Source of the DNA: Stenopsyche tienmushanensis
Lineage: Eukaryota > Arthropoda > Insecta > Trichoptera > Stenopsychidae
Length of the DNA: 64,000 nt
Direction: 5' to 3'
Assembly: GCA_008973525.1 (NCBI GenBank)
Contig: WACJ01000314.1
Span: 186,001-250,000 of the forward strand
Part shown: positions 22,364 through 35,175 of the stretch, piece by piece
How positions within the stretch are numbered: the first letter of the stretch is position 1
How the letters are laid out: the number at the start of each line of letters is the position of its first letter
The notes under the pieces: model-generated
Told to the model about the DNA's origin: nothing
What the model saw: only the letters and a program-made list of their open reading frames with translations
Database searches by the model: none
Made by a program: the position numbers and the translations under genes

Positions 22364-22700
22364 CATTTTGAAGTCACGGTGCACTTTTGATCATGGGGAA
22401 AAGTGGCGGCGCACCAGAATTAAGAAGTCGAAAAAAATATTCTTCGTCTAAATTCGTAAATCTTTCTCGTTTTTTTAGTTTTCACGTTATTTATGTATGA
22501 AACCGAACTCACACAAATATGATGTCGAAAACTGTAACAAAATTTTCAGTGTCTTCGTGTGATGAGTTGGATATTCCTCTTGGACAGAAATGCTTGCCAC
22601 TTTAGCACACCAATCATTATTCTGAAGACGTTTTACAAAATCATCCATACTTTCATTTCGAAAAAAGATTAACATCTTAAATTATATGAATCGACTTAAA
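22364..22700 (-). mobile_element. End of an older ZBED-type hAT element that hosts copy C
   Basis: Removing copy C joins agtggctctcaac to cattttgaagtcacggtgca, which is a typical hAT terminal sequence (CAGTGGTTCTCAACC-like). Just inside, the minus strand encodes the end of a ZBED5/Buster-like transposase: ILLQFSTSYLCEFGF preceded by TKTLK. Only about 60 codons survive. Confidence 0.7.
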
Positions 22701-24365
22701 ATTTTACCCCTAAAAGAACCACCTGACTTCAGTGTGGAAAAGCAAACACTCGTACATAGTTTCCATAGAAATGCAAAGAGTTTTAAACAAGCGTGTTTTT
22801 AAAGGTCTTGATTTAATGAAATTCACCATATTTACAACTTGTGATGTTTTCGAAACTGAAGATTCTCTATGCAAAAAACAGTGCGTAGTTATATTATTGG
22901 GGTTTTTTGTCTTTGCAAGGGTAACAAATCATTTGATTGAACCCATGCACATAACTCCCATGATTTTTTAAATTGTTCATCACATATAATAATCCAAATG
23001 GACGACTTCCTTAGAGGCAGTTCTTTAACTTTTTTAACGTGCATTTATTGTGTGAGACTGAAATATACGTTTTTTAATCTTTCATAAAAATATAAAAAAA
23101 TACTGAGCCTGGCTGTTAATTATGGAAATGTACTATCTATGAATAAATAGACAAAAGGGCAATTTTACTGTTAATGTAGGTCAAGGGGTCAGAACGGATA
23201 CTTGCCCATAGCAAAATGCATTGCTTTACTGTATTTTATATTTTTATGAATATTATTGAAAGATGTCTAACATTTCTGAAAACACCGAAATCGGCTGCCA
23301 CTATGAAATATTCATAATATTTAGAGTCATCTTTTGAAAACGGATCGATCTAATTTGCACTCGCAATAATATTCATTTAGTGTGTCGTCGTTACTTTGGA
23401 GCCTTTGAAGAACGCTCATGCGAAATCCAAAGTTTCTGCTTATTAACTTTTTCTAGTCGAAGAGTTTGCTCATCTACAATTAACCGTTTATGATTATGAT
23501 TTTCTTAACAATTTGATTGCTTGATCTGATTTCAATAGCTTCCTTGAGACGCTTTTCATATACATCCATTTTCAAATTTCTTGTACAATCTTTACATCGC
23601 CATAACGTAGCAACATTCAATTTCTTCATCATTGTGTACATTTAACTATGTTATGCGATATTTAAAAAAAAAATAAGAGCGCTGCAGTAAATAGTTACAT
23701 AATACAAAATATTCATTATATTTTTGAGATAAAATTTCATCCTTTCCCTTTGATAAAGTTTTCAAATAGCAACGCTGCGATTTTCTACAGAAATACATAA
23801 TAATGTCTACACAATGTAAATAAATTGGAAGCTTATAAAATCAAATAATGAGCCATTGCGATACAAAGCGAGCAATTTAATAAAATATTTTGTTTGAATG
23901 CTTTATTGTTTTTCTGAGCGTCATTAAATTCTGATGTTTTGCTAATTGTTTGAATTGCGAATACATAAAAAAACGAGGGCCATATCGCAAAAAAAGTAGA
24001 GAGCTTGCTTTTCATTTTGCGCTAAAATCTCAATCGACAAATATTTTTAAGCGGACAGAAAAGAAATCTTAAAAAAATCTCAAACTGGGGCACGCGGACC
24101 CCTAGTCCGGGTTCGTGGATATATAAAAAAAATTATATATACTTGAACGAGATATTTTCGTGGAATTATTTACAGAGAACATTATTATAAGAAGATCTTT
24201 TCCGATCAATATTTGACCAAGAAATAAAATTGCAGACGATTTCCATTCGATTCTTTTCGGTCCCTTTATTATTTATTGATCAATGATAGATTACCTCTTT
24301 ATTAGTTTCGCTTGTTGAGTATTCATATCTCATCTCTGTAGAGAAAAAAATATTTATAAACACAG
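22701..24365. other. Non-coding, nothing firmly identified
   Basis: AT-rich. At about 24090-24125 ccgcgg/gaccccta-like strings resemble the internal 'cgcggaccccc' motif of the hAT-like MITEs at 34312, 58513 and 59600. Confidence 0.35.
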
Positions 24366-25385
24366 TAGACTCTCGATTATCCGGGGGACTGCCGGGGATT
24401 TTTTCATAAAAGTTCCCACCAACTCCAAGCCATTTTTTGCATATTTCTTGAAAAAATGTTTGTATGGTATAAAATAAAAAAATTGAGAGTTTATGAATTA
24501 AAAAAATAGTATTTTGTTATCATTATGATTTATTAATGTTTGTAATCATGTAATATATGATGATTTTTTGAAGCAATCTTCAGAATGAAGCGCCGGTTTC
24601 ATATCGAAAGTGTCGCAAAAATACAGTGCTCGCTTTCATCCTTTTTCAGTTTCACGGTCTGAACACACCATACAGTCTCTATAATTCCTCCCGGATCTAC
24701 TATAAATAAAATGATCTACTATAAATCCATCTAACTCGGTGTTTGCCATGCTGGCCGGTTTTCACCACTTTCAACAGTTTCACACCGGAGAACATACACG
24801 CTACGCTCAAATGCAAATTCACTTTTATGTCAGCTCCGCCGCAGCATGTAACAAGCTCAATAAATGAACCTTAACACTGTTGATAGCACACAGCATTCGT
24901 TCATTTATTAATGTTCAACTTGCATAGTATCTGTTATTCATCTATATTTGCCTATTAATGTGTTGCGAAAATAAAAGGACAGGGTTACCGTGCAAGCCGG
25001 CCAATTTACTTCTGAAGAAATATATTTTGCAAAGGAGTGGTGATACTCGGCTAAAGACGTCACTCCAGAGCAGTCAAGGGGAATAACAAAATTGCTCAGC
25101 GATAATAATGATGCAAATATCTTAATTAACAAAACAAACGCCTGCTTTTAAGACAACACGAATGAAAATCGTCTTATCTTTGTTATCCGACGATGGTGAT
25201 TTCGATAAAAATATATTGAGAATATTTAGACGTGTAGACGTTTACGGCGTGACTGCCATCGATGCACGACTGTATAATGAGACACAAGATACAAGACACA
25301 AGACGGACTTTCGGCTTTAACGGACACCCCCCCCCCCCCCCAATTAGTCCCTTATATCGAGGTTATATAAGCATATTTGTTCGCA
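24366..25385. mobile_element. Pogo/Tigger-like non-coding region
   Basis: The left side begins gtagactctcgattatccgg, a pogo-like terminus. The right side carries a 14-base C run followed by aattagtcccttatatcgag and gttatata, which in reverse complement resembles similar ends. The first 230 bp are repeated inverted at 16318-16560. No transposase frame remains. Whether both ends belong to one element is inferred. Confidence 0.45.
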
Positions 25386-25664
25386 TTTATGAAGAGTGTC
25401 GAATTGAGAATAAATAATACACGTTTTCTTATTCTGCAATAATTAAGTAATAATACCGTAGTTATACTGGCGACAGTTTCTAAAAACTAGGTCGTTCGCT
25501 AAGGACGAATTTTTAATCTGGCCCGTTTGAAAGAGCCCTGACTAGAGATAATTACAGTGCAGGGATGACCCGAGCGTCGATCGCGAAAGTATCTCTATAC
25601 ATATATTTATATTTCTAATTTTTATTAAAAACCGACCCATCAACCAATGACACATCATAAAACA

Positions 25665-26083
25665 TTAATAAATACGTATTATCTGCTATCATTTACATTC
25701 GATTCTAAAGGGTCTCTAGGAATTATATAGCATACAAGATCATGTCATTTCTTTACATAAACAATGCAAAGACTCATTCAACACGCAGCGAAGAACGGCA
25801 AGCAGTTAAAAATAAAAACATTGTCGATAGCACACAATATTCGGTCATTTCTTTGCGTAAACAAATAGCACACTTGAAATCGAAATCATTATTAGTCGAT
25901 AAATTAGTTAAAGTAAAGTTCTCTCTGTCTGTCTGTCTCCGAGCTTCAATGTATAAGAGTGCTTTTTCTGAATAGTGGAGAGGGAAACGGAGGGTCTCCG
26001 ATAGTACTCCCGTAGGAGTTAATAAATACGTATTATCTGCTATCATTTACATCCGATTCTAAAAAGTCTCTAGGAATTATATA
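25665..26083. repeat. 65-bp direct repeats flanking about 290 bp
   Basis: ttaataaatacgtattatct at 25665 and again at 26019 starts a 65-bp match (ending ctaggaattatata) with three or so differences. The spacing is 354 bp. Between them lies a modestly GC-richer open frame (25742-25975) without known domains. This could be a small tandem duplication or direct repeats of an element. Confidence 0.7.
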
Positions 26084-26614
26084 CGCTTAGCATATTTCAT
26101 GCTCCACGACGTTTTGATGGAAGTTTTTTTTGTGTTTATGAAAAATGTTTACTGCGTGGAATAAATTTATCCAATATAAGCTCACTAAAATATTGACAGC
26201 TTTGAAGGGAAATGCTGGAATATTTCACACGCTTATTTTTCGCTTGCCCAAACATCCGTCAAACAATATTTTAAGCGCGAAAGGGCGTAAAATCGATGTT
26301 TTAAAATTCATTCGCGTTCAATCTATCGCTTTATCAAGTTTCACAATGAAGTGAAATCAAGTATAAGCGCCTATACCATGCCACAGTTGGAAAATGCGTA
26401 AACAAATTTTAGCCCAATGTAAATTTAGAGGCAGCACATAGGATTTAAAATAGCAACAGTAAAAATTAATGCGAACACAACAATGCGTACATGCACGGGT
26501 TGCACGCAATTCGAATATGTGGGTAGAAAAACAATAGGACGGGAGGACGCCACTACCCACTCTCGATTGATCGACGTTTCATTATTTCAATAAGTTTTGC
26601 GATATCCAAATAAT

Positions 26615-27190
26615 TATATTTTTCAATAAATAAATAAAACAGAAAATGCACACAAATACGCATTGTAGGTAGTAGAAGACTGGATTGGATCAACATGTCG
26701 ACCGTGTATTGTCCGCCTAGATACTGTATTAAAAAAGAGAATTTCCAATGATTTTATAATACCCTTGGAAATAAATCCATCGCTGGTGGTGATTATAACT
26801 GCGTTGAATCTCATTATCGTCTCGAAGAATATCAGCAGCCTACTTCAATGCAGAATCCAATCTCGATTTGATCTCCGATCATTCTCCGGGTCATAGTCAC
26901 AATGAGCAATCACGTAAGGAAAATACCCCTCAAAACGAAAAAGAACCTCATTGACGCAGTTGAACTTCTCAACCAAAACAAACAAACTAAACCGTGCTAT
27001 AAAAAACTTTAAAAATGCCATCACTAAAAGCAAAAATGAAGCAATCCTCAACGGGCTAATCGCCACAGAATACTCACTGTGGAAAGCTACAAAATACCTA
27101 AAACGACCCCAAGTAACATCGCCGCATATCAAAAAGAAAAACGGAGAATGGGCTAGAAATAGCAAATAAAGTGCGGAAATTTTCGCTAGG
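26615..27190 (+). pseudogene. Jockey-like non-LTR retrotransposon fragment
   Basis: Plus-strand reading frames spell endonuclease-like pieces (MSTVYCPPRYCIKKE, then LGNKSIAGGDYNCVESHYRL) followed after a frame change by the pre-RT region NGLIATEYSLWKATKYLKRP with VTSPHIKKKNGEW. These match the order of Jockey-clade ORF2 (apurinic endonuclease, then the linker before reverse transcriptase). The GGDYN motif is part of the endonuclease core. The reverse transcriptase itself is absent, with stops between the blocks. Confidence 0.8.
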
Positions 27191-27255
27191 ATCGGACTGA
27201 CTGGATTGAGGGTTCATTTTCAATCGAACCCATTTCCTGCGCTTATGCCATAGAT

Positions 27256-27470
27256 CAGCGCTTCTTAAACTTATGTAGTCCTTTTGAACAAATTTTTCTT
27301 CGCGGACCCCCTCTTGAACAACATTTTTTTGCGTCTTCTAATTATGACCTTTGGCTCACGGCCCTCTATATACGCGGTTTCCTATCACGCGACATGAAGA
27401 CAGAGAACGTCTTAGTTTTTCAATTGAAGCTTTGGAATTTTAATCGCGATTTATACATGTTGCGTAAAAG
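27256..27470. mobile_element. hAT-like MITE end (cgcggaccccc family)
   Basis: Starts cagcgcttcttaaactta and contains ttcttcgcggaccccctctt, as in copies at 34312-34604, 58513-58810 and 59600-59853. The right end was not located. Confidence 0.55.
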
Positions 27471-27561
27471 TGAACCTTTTTGAATGCTTTGAATTACACG
27501 CTGTGTCATAAACCTGAATTTTCGAGGCCTACGGAGTACTTTATATGCAAGCGCAGTGTAA

Positions 27562-27774
27562 TCAGACATGAGAAGTATTGAATTTGCTGAATTGTAATTT
27601 CATGGATTCATAATTGCATGATAATTCTACGGGAATGTCCCGTTCATGCGTAGATAAATATTTAGCATCAGTGTCTTCCGTGTTGAATGGTTCTCTAATC
27701 CAGTTGTTGCCAGAATCAGGACTTGGAAAGTAATTCTTGAAGTTGCTTTTTAAAGTCATCAGGAAACTGTACAT
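27562..27774 (-). pseudogene. ZBED-type hAT transposase fragment
   Basis: 70 open codons match the 12139-12534 remnant: FKNYFPSPDSGNNWIREPFN, then YLSTHERDIPVELS and MKLQF. Lacks both ends. Same ancient family, independently decayed. Confidence 0.75.
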
Positions 27775-28021
27775 TCGAAGATTCTATAAAATCGTTGAGT
27801 GTAGTTGTTGAACCTTAATGAAATTGACAACTTAAACAACTTCACGTAATGGGTTTTTTTTTAAATCGGTTGATATATTTTTGGATGCCAATGATTCCCT
27901 GTGTATGGAGCAATGGTTCCAAATGATCTGAGGTGGGATCTGAGCCCCATCGGTGCAAGTCCCAACACATTTTAACCACTTGATCTCATTTTTAATTATA
28001 AAATTGTTACAACTATTAAAG

Positions 28022-28228
28022 CCTAAGCCAGGGGTGGCCAACCCAAACAATCTTGCGGGCCATTTTGGCAATGCATCATAGCTCCGCGGGCCGCATATAA
28101 AATTATATATCCCCATATTAAATTTAGATACACTATAGACATTTTTTTGGAGTAAAAACTGAAACATAATGATTGTTATCATTGTGTTTACTATTATTTT
28201 TAAATGTAAACATATATAATATAATAAT
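28022..28228. mobile_element. hAT-type element left end (aggggtggccaaccc)
   Basis: The string ccaggggtggccaacccaaa followed by cttgcgggccattttggcaa and agctccgcgggcc is a hAT terminal region also present, shorter, at 35190-35260. It is interrupted at 28229 by the CGTAAC-type MITE and resumes at 28739. Confidence 0.65.
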
Positions 28229-28738
28229 ATGAAGCGCCCGTGGCAAGTATCTAACTTGCCCCCCCCCCCCCCCCCCAAAAGCCACTGAGAGATCGTCCGT
28301 TATCGTATCGATTATAGAAAATGTTGCAAAAAGTCCTGAAAGAGAACGGAGTGGCTCCATGTCTGGGTGTCCAACCGGTCCGCTTTTCGGACCGCTAACA
28401 TAACGAATGAGCACCTCGCGATCAGATGTCATTCTCTAACATGCCTACAGAGTGATTACGAACTCTCATTACAAAATAAAGTTGTGCGAAGAAGACTGAT
28501 CAGATGGGCTGTTTAAATTTTACAAACGGTCGAAAATATTTTTGTCTTTATTTTATTACGGACTTATGCCGACTGGGTCGGCCCAATATTTGAGCAATGG
28601 TTCATGTAAAGTAGAATGGACTAGTAAAATAAAAACCATGTGCAACTCTCGGCCAGGTCGATATTTTGTGTTTTGTGCCCCAAGTTCAGTTGCGCTCGTG
28701 GCGGGCGTCTGCTTTGCCACCTCCTTGTTACAGCCCTG
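28229..28738. mobile_element. hAT-like MITE (CGTAAC family) nested in another element
   Basis: Matches 15731-16252 end to end, from gaagcgcccgtggcaag past a run of about 17 C, ccaaccggtccgcttttcgg and acgaatgagcacctcgcgat, to ccttgttacagccctg. The uninterrupted host sequence at about 35330-35345 (ataataatgatactcaacgt) marks the insertion point. Confidence 0.8.
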
Positions 28739-29225
28739 CTCAACGCACATTGTAACGAAATATATAACACTAAAAATTAAATATAAGAACAACATAAATC
28801 AAATTATTAAAAAATATTTTACTAGCGCGATATTTGTTTCTCCACTATTTCGCTTAGCTTTTGCAAATCGATCTCAGATTGGGTATTTGAGTTTACTTTT
28901 GGGTGGTGGTCAACCAGTTCTATTTGGAGATATTCTGGGGTCGATTCGAATTCAACATGAAAAAGAGATTCAAAAAAATAGTTGTGTTTGTCTAACTATA
29001 AATTACTGAATCGGTTTTCAAAAGCAGCTGTAAGTTTTCTTATTTCTTTTGCATATTCGATGTAATTGTTACATTTTGATTTCTTAAATTCTTTCAAAAA
29101 TGGAAAGTGCTGAGCGTAAATACTTTCAATTGCGATTGATTTGGCCATTATAAAATAAATATATATTCTAAAAGTATGATTAATCTCGCGGGCCGAAAAA
29201 TTATTATAACATGATAGATGCAATT
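28739..29225 (-). mobile_element. Right part of the hosting hAT-type element
   Basis: Continues with aaatatataacactaaaaat and gcgatatttgtttctccact, shared with 35345-35500. Minus-strand frames (28996-29223: MAKSIAIESIYAQHFPFLKE, then TAAFENRFSNL) look like a piece of ZBED-type transposase but are too short to be certain. Ends near ctcgcgggccg. Confidence 0.5.
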
Positions 29226-31001
29226 TATTAATTGTAAGCGATAATGAGCTAAAAACTGCGAGACTACACGTATGAAAGAAAATTCACCAGATATTTAATA
29301 ATGGATACTTGGAAACGATGATTGATTTTCCCCGTATAATTGTTCGAGATCATATTTTGGAAATCTCTGACGATAGAAATAAGAACCTCGGTTTTGTGCT
29401 ATCGCGAAAAATATCTGTTCATTTGAAGCTTCCATTTTCCATATTTGTAAAGCCACATCTTGAATGCTTGGAAATGCAGATTCCACACCAATATACTCGT
29501 ACTCACCGGACACACACCACTGTCCGAAACTTTATCTAGTCTTTAGGTGAAAAGTTTGTTGACGAAATCCGCTTATAATTTAATATATCGACTTGAAGCA
29601 CGTTCGAAACGATATTTGATCACATTTTGTTGAGGGCATACCTCGACTAGATATTTCACTCTCTCGATGCACAACTAATGAATATCAAGAAGTACAATCA
29701 TGAATGAATGAGCGGCCACTTTGTTGGACGATTCCTCCTTTATGCAATTCATGAAACTTATTAACAAAATGCCAGCACAAATGATTTTAATGATCGTGGT
29801 TGAATGTCTGCTTCTGCTGGACTAAGTACTAAGCGTTTCCAAACTTGTTGTCGGTAGTGTATTTTACAGTCCAATACAATTTAATTTAATTTATTGACTT
29901 GAAGTGGCAAATTTTACCTACCAAACTTGATATCAGTTTTCCGACTTAATTATAAACATATTGGATTGATGTAAAAGTTTTTACATATTTTTGTTTAAAG
30001 ATATGACATCTGAGATAGTCTTAGATGCTATATTTTCTTGTCCGCCACATAACATCCGTACAATTCTTTCTGAATCATTGGAATTCGCTCGCATATACGC
30101 GATCATCCTACCATACAGGTTAGCTTTGGTAATCAAGCTTTTATCACCCCGGGTCCATTTATACAATCTTACTCTCGTTGTGATTTCTGCTTAAAAAAAT
30201 TACGTCTAAAGACATTTCAGAAATTTTACAATCAGCCAATTACTTAGAAATTAAGGCATTGGCCACTGATCCTATTTATTGAACGCTATGCTTTTAATTA
30301 TAAACATATTATAAATTTATGTCGAGCTATTAAATCCATTTCTTAATGAAATTATCTTTTTTATGCAGATATGTGTATATACAATGTACTCGTTTTACGC
30401 GGTTTTCTGGAACCTATCCCCCTGCTTCAAATGAACTTGAAGTCTCAATTTATGCGGATTTTTATTTTCTGGAACCTATCTTCCGTTTTTCGACATGGAA
30501 AGCACTAGGGTATTTAACATTGATTAATATGGGAAAAATAGTTTCGCTAAAAAAATATTTTATGAAAAAAATGTTAATTACAAACTATATAAAAAAACAA
30601 AAAGAAAATTCCATAAAATGGAATGCAAAAATATTGAAAGAATTTGAGGAATTCATATCAAAATAGAATTCCACTATTATAATGCTTATCGGAATGGCAT
30701 TCAAAGTCGGAACTACGGCGCAGAGTGAAAATGTAACATGAAGATTTTCCACATGAAAGTCCAACAAGAAACATGTCGATGATTCTTTGCAAATAAAAAA
30801 TTTTAAAAATCGGGAAGAATGGAATAACGTTTTAAATTAGATCACCGTAAAACAATTAGAATCATCGGTAGAACTTATGTCCCTGTTCAATTGTAAAAGA
30901 TCGTCTCAAAAGACTTGGGAAGACTAGGAATTTATGTTAACAGCTTTTAAATATTAAATCTGTACATCATATTAATAATCGTCTAATACGTTAATTATTC
31001 T
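29226..31001. other. Non-coding; contains one copy of an 80-bp dispersed segment
   Basis: At about 30075-30125 ggaattcgctcgcatatacg followed by cgatcatcctaccatacagg recurs at about 32898-32945. It lies in short minus-strand frames (ANLYGRMIAYMRANSNDSE at 29981-30166, VNLYGRMIAYLRANSSDS at 32775-33149), so it may be a fragment of an unidentified repeat protein. Nothing else is supported. Confidence 0.4.
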
Positions 31002-31180
31002 ATCTATCTATATACATAAGTGAATGTTAGTTTATTTGCGGTCAGTGGTTTATAAAAGAGCTTGCGGAATATACATTCAACAACCGTTGTTTGTGTGCGG
31101 AATCAGTTTTGCGAGGCATTTAACGAAAGCACCATGTTGACGCATATTGGTCTGGTGGTTGCTAAGGTAGACAAAGCATA
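31002..31180 (+). mobile_element. Helitron-like fragment C
   Basis: Begins tctatctatctatatacata with gtgaatgttag and carries gacgcatattggtctggtgg ttgctaagg, nearly the same as at 7630-7660. Truncated. Confidence 0.3.
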
Positions 31181-33564
31181 TCAAAAGTCGATTTGTTATG
31201 TACTTGTCAAGCGTTCGGTCTCCGGTGGACTATGACGGGAGGCAGATCGACACAAACGTCATCATTTCACATCGTCATCATAATACAGTATTTCAAATTT
31301 TGCTTGGAAGTGTTAGGACTTATTCTTAGCATTTTATTAGTATGAATCGAATTCTTCCATTTTTCCATTAATCAATGAATTTTTCTTTTCCAAATGAAAC
31401 AATCCAAATAAATGTCGGTCATGAAGTGATAAATATGTATGAAGTATAGTTATTAGAATGCCTTTTTGAATGTATAGTTAACTTTTATTTCTTCACCAAG
31501 AAAATGAATGAACTCCAACATCTCTTGAACTCAAAAAATAGGCGATAATAACCGAATTTTATTTTCATCGAAAATGCTTCAATACACAGCAAATCATACT
31601 TCGGTCGGTTGGGAATTTTAGAGAATGTATCCACCTTCGATCCATGCAATTATACAGTATTTGTTATGCTCATTTGTATTGCATTGATGTGAACAATGCA
31701 ATGCAACATGACGGATAAGAATGGAATTTCGACGTGTTTCATTAAAGCAGTGCTCCCCAACCATTTTACACATGCGGATAGGTAAAAAAATTGCGTACCA
31801 TTAATCGAAGTTCGAATACTTTGATGCGACATAATTACCCCTTGCTGATACAATTTGACTAATATTTTTTTGCAGCCTAACCATATTTGATTACTCTTAA
31901 CTGCTATGCATATAGGATGTTATGTATTTCAACTATTGGCCACTTGACTAGTACTTATTTACAAATCATGACTTGCTTGTCACTCGCTATCTCTTACATA
32001 GTCGACCCTACCCAACAATATGGAGCACCATGAACCTTACCGGTTCGGAGCCAAGAAGCTTTAGGAACAGAACAAGGACAAGAAGAACACCAAATATACG
32101 GCTTTGAGGAGAGGCATATGAAGAACTTCACTTTGCAACGTTAACAGCATAGTCTTCCGTTAACTTCTAAATCGCCGAACTGATACCCGTTGGGTGAGCG
32201 TTCGAAACAAAACTCGGTTCAGCTACAGTTTGAATTGAAAAAAATCAAGAAGAAGAGGTTGTGCCCCAATGAATTGAAACGTGTGCAGTTTCCGGTGCGA
32301 ACATCAACAAAGAATAGAAACACACAGGGTATGCGTGCATGCTTCTCACGTGGATAGCAGTATGTGGGCTGCTCACGCCCAAATCATTTATTACCAGACG
32401 GTATGCATCATACGGAAAAATATTGTGAATCTAAAAGTACTTCATTAGCACGGCATAAGCATAATCTTTGGGACGAATATAACAACAACATGGGGAGCCT
32501 CCTCTGACCCGAGCTGTGTGATTGACTCCCCTATTCGGGAGCATGCCAACCCGCTCGCAAAGGGCGCGGGGGGAAACTAGCTAACAATTCAAATTTTATT
32601 TTGAGATTCTTAGGCTAGAATAAATAGAGGAAAACCGTTTAAAAATTAAATTAAGGAACATAACTATATAAATATATGCTGTACAGGGTAGGGAAGAGTT
32701 TTGAGTCTCACTTGCGGCCCCGAAAAAAAAAGGGTGCGAACCCACTAATTGCTACCGGTCGCAAGGAAGGCCTTCTACGACCCGATGTAGATCGTAGAAC
32801 GGACGACATGTGGTGCATCTTCTCCCAGGTGTTGTTTTATCTTAGATCGATAAGCTTGTACGCAAGAATCTCTTCGTCTCCCATGCACAGTTACCGAATC
32901 ACTGGAATTCGCTCGCAAATACGCGATCATCCTACCATACAGGTTAACTATGAGCGCTTTTCTTAATATAATAAATATAAATATATAATATAAATAAATT
33001 CGACATATTGTTTGCGACTCGGCACCGGGCCGCGGACCACCGATCGGGGGATTATCACACAGCAATACTGAAAATTTTCGTTTGAACAATGCGAATGTAA
33101 ATGCGAGAGGTGAAATTTCATCGCACGCGTTTTTCAAAAATATTAACACAATTTCCTCAATGAAATGTATACATTGTTGATGGCAATTGATTTTTGATCA
33201 ACCGTATGAAACCGAACACAATGCGTACTAATACTTTTGTTCAATTCTGAAATTGGTTTATATTTCATATTCATTTCATAATATATCAAAAATAATTTTC
33301 ATATATAGTATGATAAATTTCATCGGTTAGTATTGGGATAATATCCAGTAAGCGCGTCAAGAGTATTATCATTTAAATGTGTGGTAAGTAATCCCGTTTC
33401 CACAAATATTTTTAAAGTAAAAAATGTCGCGGCTCGAGAAATGTACTCTAACACTTTGCTTGCGGGGTTGTTCGCATCGCCATGCATGATTTCATCATCA
33501 TGACCTTCTTCATCGGTATATTTTTATAAAACATGTAATCCCATACACTTTTAAAAAATTGACT
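31181..33564. other. Non-coding; second copy of the 80-bp dispersed segment
   Basis: 31960-32580 is less AT-rich than the surroundings (accttaccggttcggagcc, gcaaagggcgcggggggaaa) but all frames are broken and no domain is visible. 32680-32950 contains a 96-codon plus frame without domain. It overlaps the ggaattcgctcgcaaatacg segment shared with 30075. Confidence 0.35.
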
Positions 33565-34112
33565 ACGAAACTAAAATCGAGACATTCCTGCCGAAGTCTG
33601 GACGTTTGGAAACAGTAGCATAACTATTGTACTAATTGGCGAGCTTAGGCAACGCCTAGCGGCAGTAACTGTCTAATATATGTATACATATGTACAGTAC
33701 ATACATGTTTTTCAAATTGTTATATTTACCTTTCCCTACCGGTGATGTATTTACTACACCTCGACTCTAATAATGGGAATATCGATATGAAATATAATAG
33801 ATAGGGGCTTCAGAATTTTTGTATTCCTCCGTAATATAATTACGAATCACATCAAAGTATTAGAGTATATAAGTATTCATCTGCAGCGACGGAAATAAAT
33901 AATTTTTCGGGAAATCGGGAATTTTGCGAGTTTTAGTCCGTGTCTCAGCAGAAAGAAATTTTATTAGTCACATTGATGGTGTTATACGAAAATGGGGGCT
34001 CACGCGGTAATCAACTCGAGCTAGCATTTAAATATCTGGTGACGATACCTCCAACGAGTGTGGAGGCTGAGTGTACATTTTCAGCAGCAAGTTGCCTGGC
34101 CTCCAAAATCTT
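33565..34112 (+). mobile_element. hAT element copy D, truncated both sides
   Basis: Follows copy C from tcgagacattcctgccga through ggcagtaactgtctaata to the hATC frame (NQLELAFKYLVTIPPTSVEA, ECTFSAASCLASKI). It stops at cctccaaaatc, where unrelated sequence begins. TIRs are missing. Confidence 0.85.
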
Positions 34113-34187
34113 AAAAAAAGTGTTTTTTAAGAAATTCGCACATTTTTACATACTTGAGTAAAATGACAAGCGCGGGATCGGTCCTTA

Positions 34188-34300
34188 ACTCTTTGCCGTC
34201 CTATGTCGAGTCTGGCTCGACATTTTGTTTCTACGTTTTTTTCCCATCTCAGATTTAAAATCATGTGATTTTATTTTGGAAAGGAATATTGGTTTTTATG
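34188..34300. mobile_element. piggyBac-like terminus
   Basis: TTAACTCTTTGCCGTCCTAT followed by gtcgagtctggctcgacat: a TTAA target site adjoining a C-t-c-t-t-t-g-c start, as in piggyBac superfamily ends, plus a short internal palindrome (gtcgag..ctcgac). No coding region follows. Confidence 0.35.
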
Positions 34301-34311
34301 ATCCTACATAG

Positions 34312-34604
34312 TGCAGTCCGCGGACCCCCTCAAGCAAAATTTCTTTCGCGGACCCCCTATTAAGACAATTTTTTCTCGCGGGCCCTCTCTTGAACATTTT
34401 TTTTTCGGTAGACCTCTTCCCAACCCTTGTGACTTAATTTTTCAAACAAACAAACATTTTTTGGTCAAAATAGATATAATTTTCTTATAATGTTTTCTGT
34501 ATTTTCACGAAAATATCTTGTTCAACTACAGAAAAATGTTTTTTTATGTCTTCGCGGACCCCCAGAAATGCCTTCGCGGACCCCCAGGGGTTTAAGAACC
34601 GCTG
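34312..34604. mobile_element. hAT-like MITE (cgcggaccccc family)
   Basis: Contains repeated cgcggacccccN motifs and ends tttaagaaccgctg, the reverse complement of the family's left end cagcggttcttaaa. The left end is eroded. Confidence 0.7.
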
Positions 34605-35175
34605 TGCTAGAGAATAAAATGCTACAAATAAAATGGGCTGTTGCCTGGATAAAATCCTAAAACACAGGTAGTAACTCTTAACGCGCGATACTTACGATAT
34701 TGTTACGTAATCATATGATATTAATAATATTTTTGTCTGAAACTAACGAATATACAAAATAAATTTTTAAAAAACCTGGTCTCCATTTAAGGCCGATGTT
34801 TTGAGAGATACCATACACTATCTAATTATAAACTATAAAATATAATGCCTCTGTATAACATATTAGTAAAATATACAACTTTGGTAAAAATAATAGTTTT
34901 TTATTAAATAATAACTTAAAAATTGAAGAAAAAAAACGTTTTATCATAAAAATATCTTAAATATTTAGGGACCGCAAAGGATTAATGCAAACATTATATA
35001 TTCAATTGAAATGTAATGTATAACATTGAGATGTGATTGAAATACGATGTGTGAGAAATACAAAATCAAACAATCTATTATATCAAAGCACTAGGCAGAT
35101 GATCACAGCATATCCATTTCATGAAGGATAATTGAATGTCAATCGGAATGTCCACATCAATACATTTAACAATGT
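34605..35175. other. AT-rich intergenic, nothing identified
   Basis: No supported feature was seen. Confidence 0.35.
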
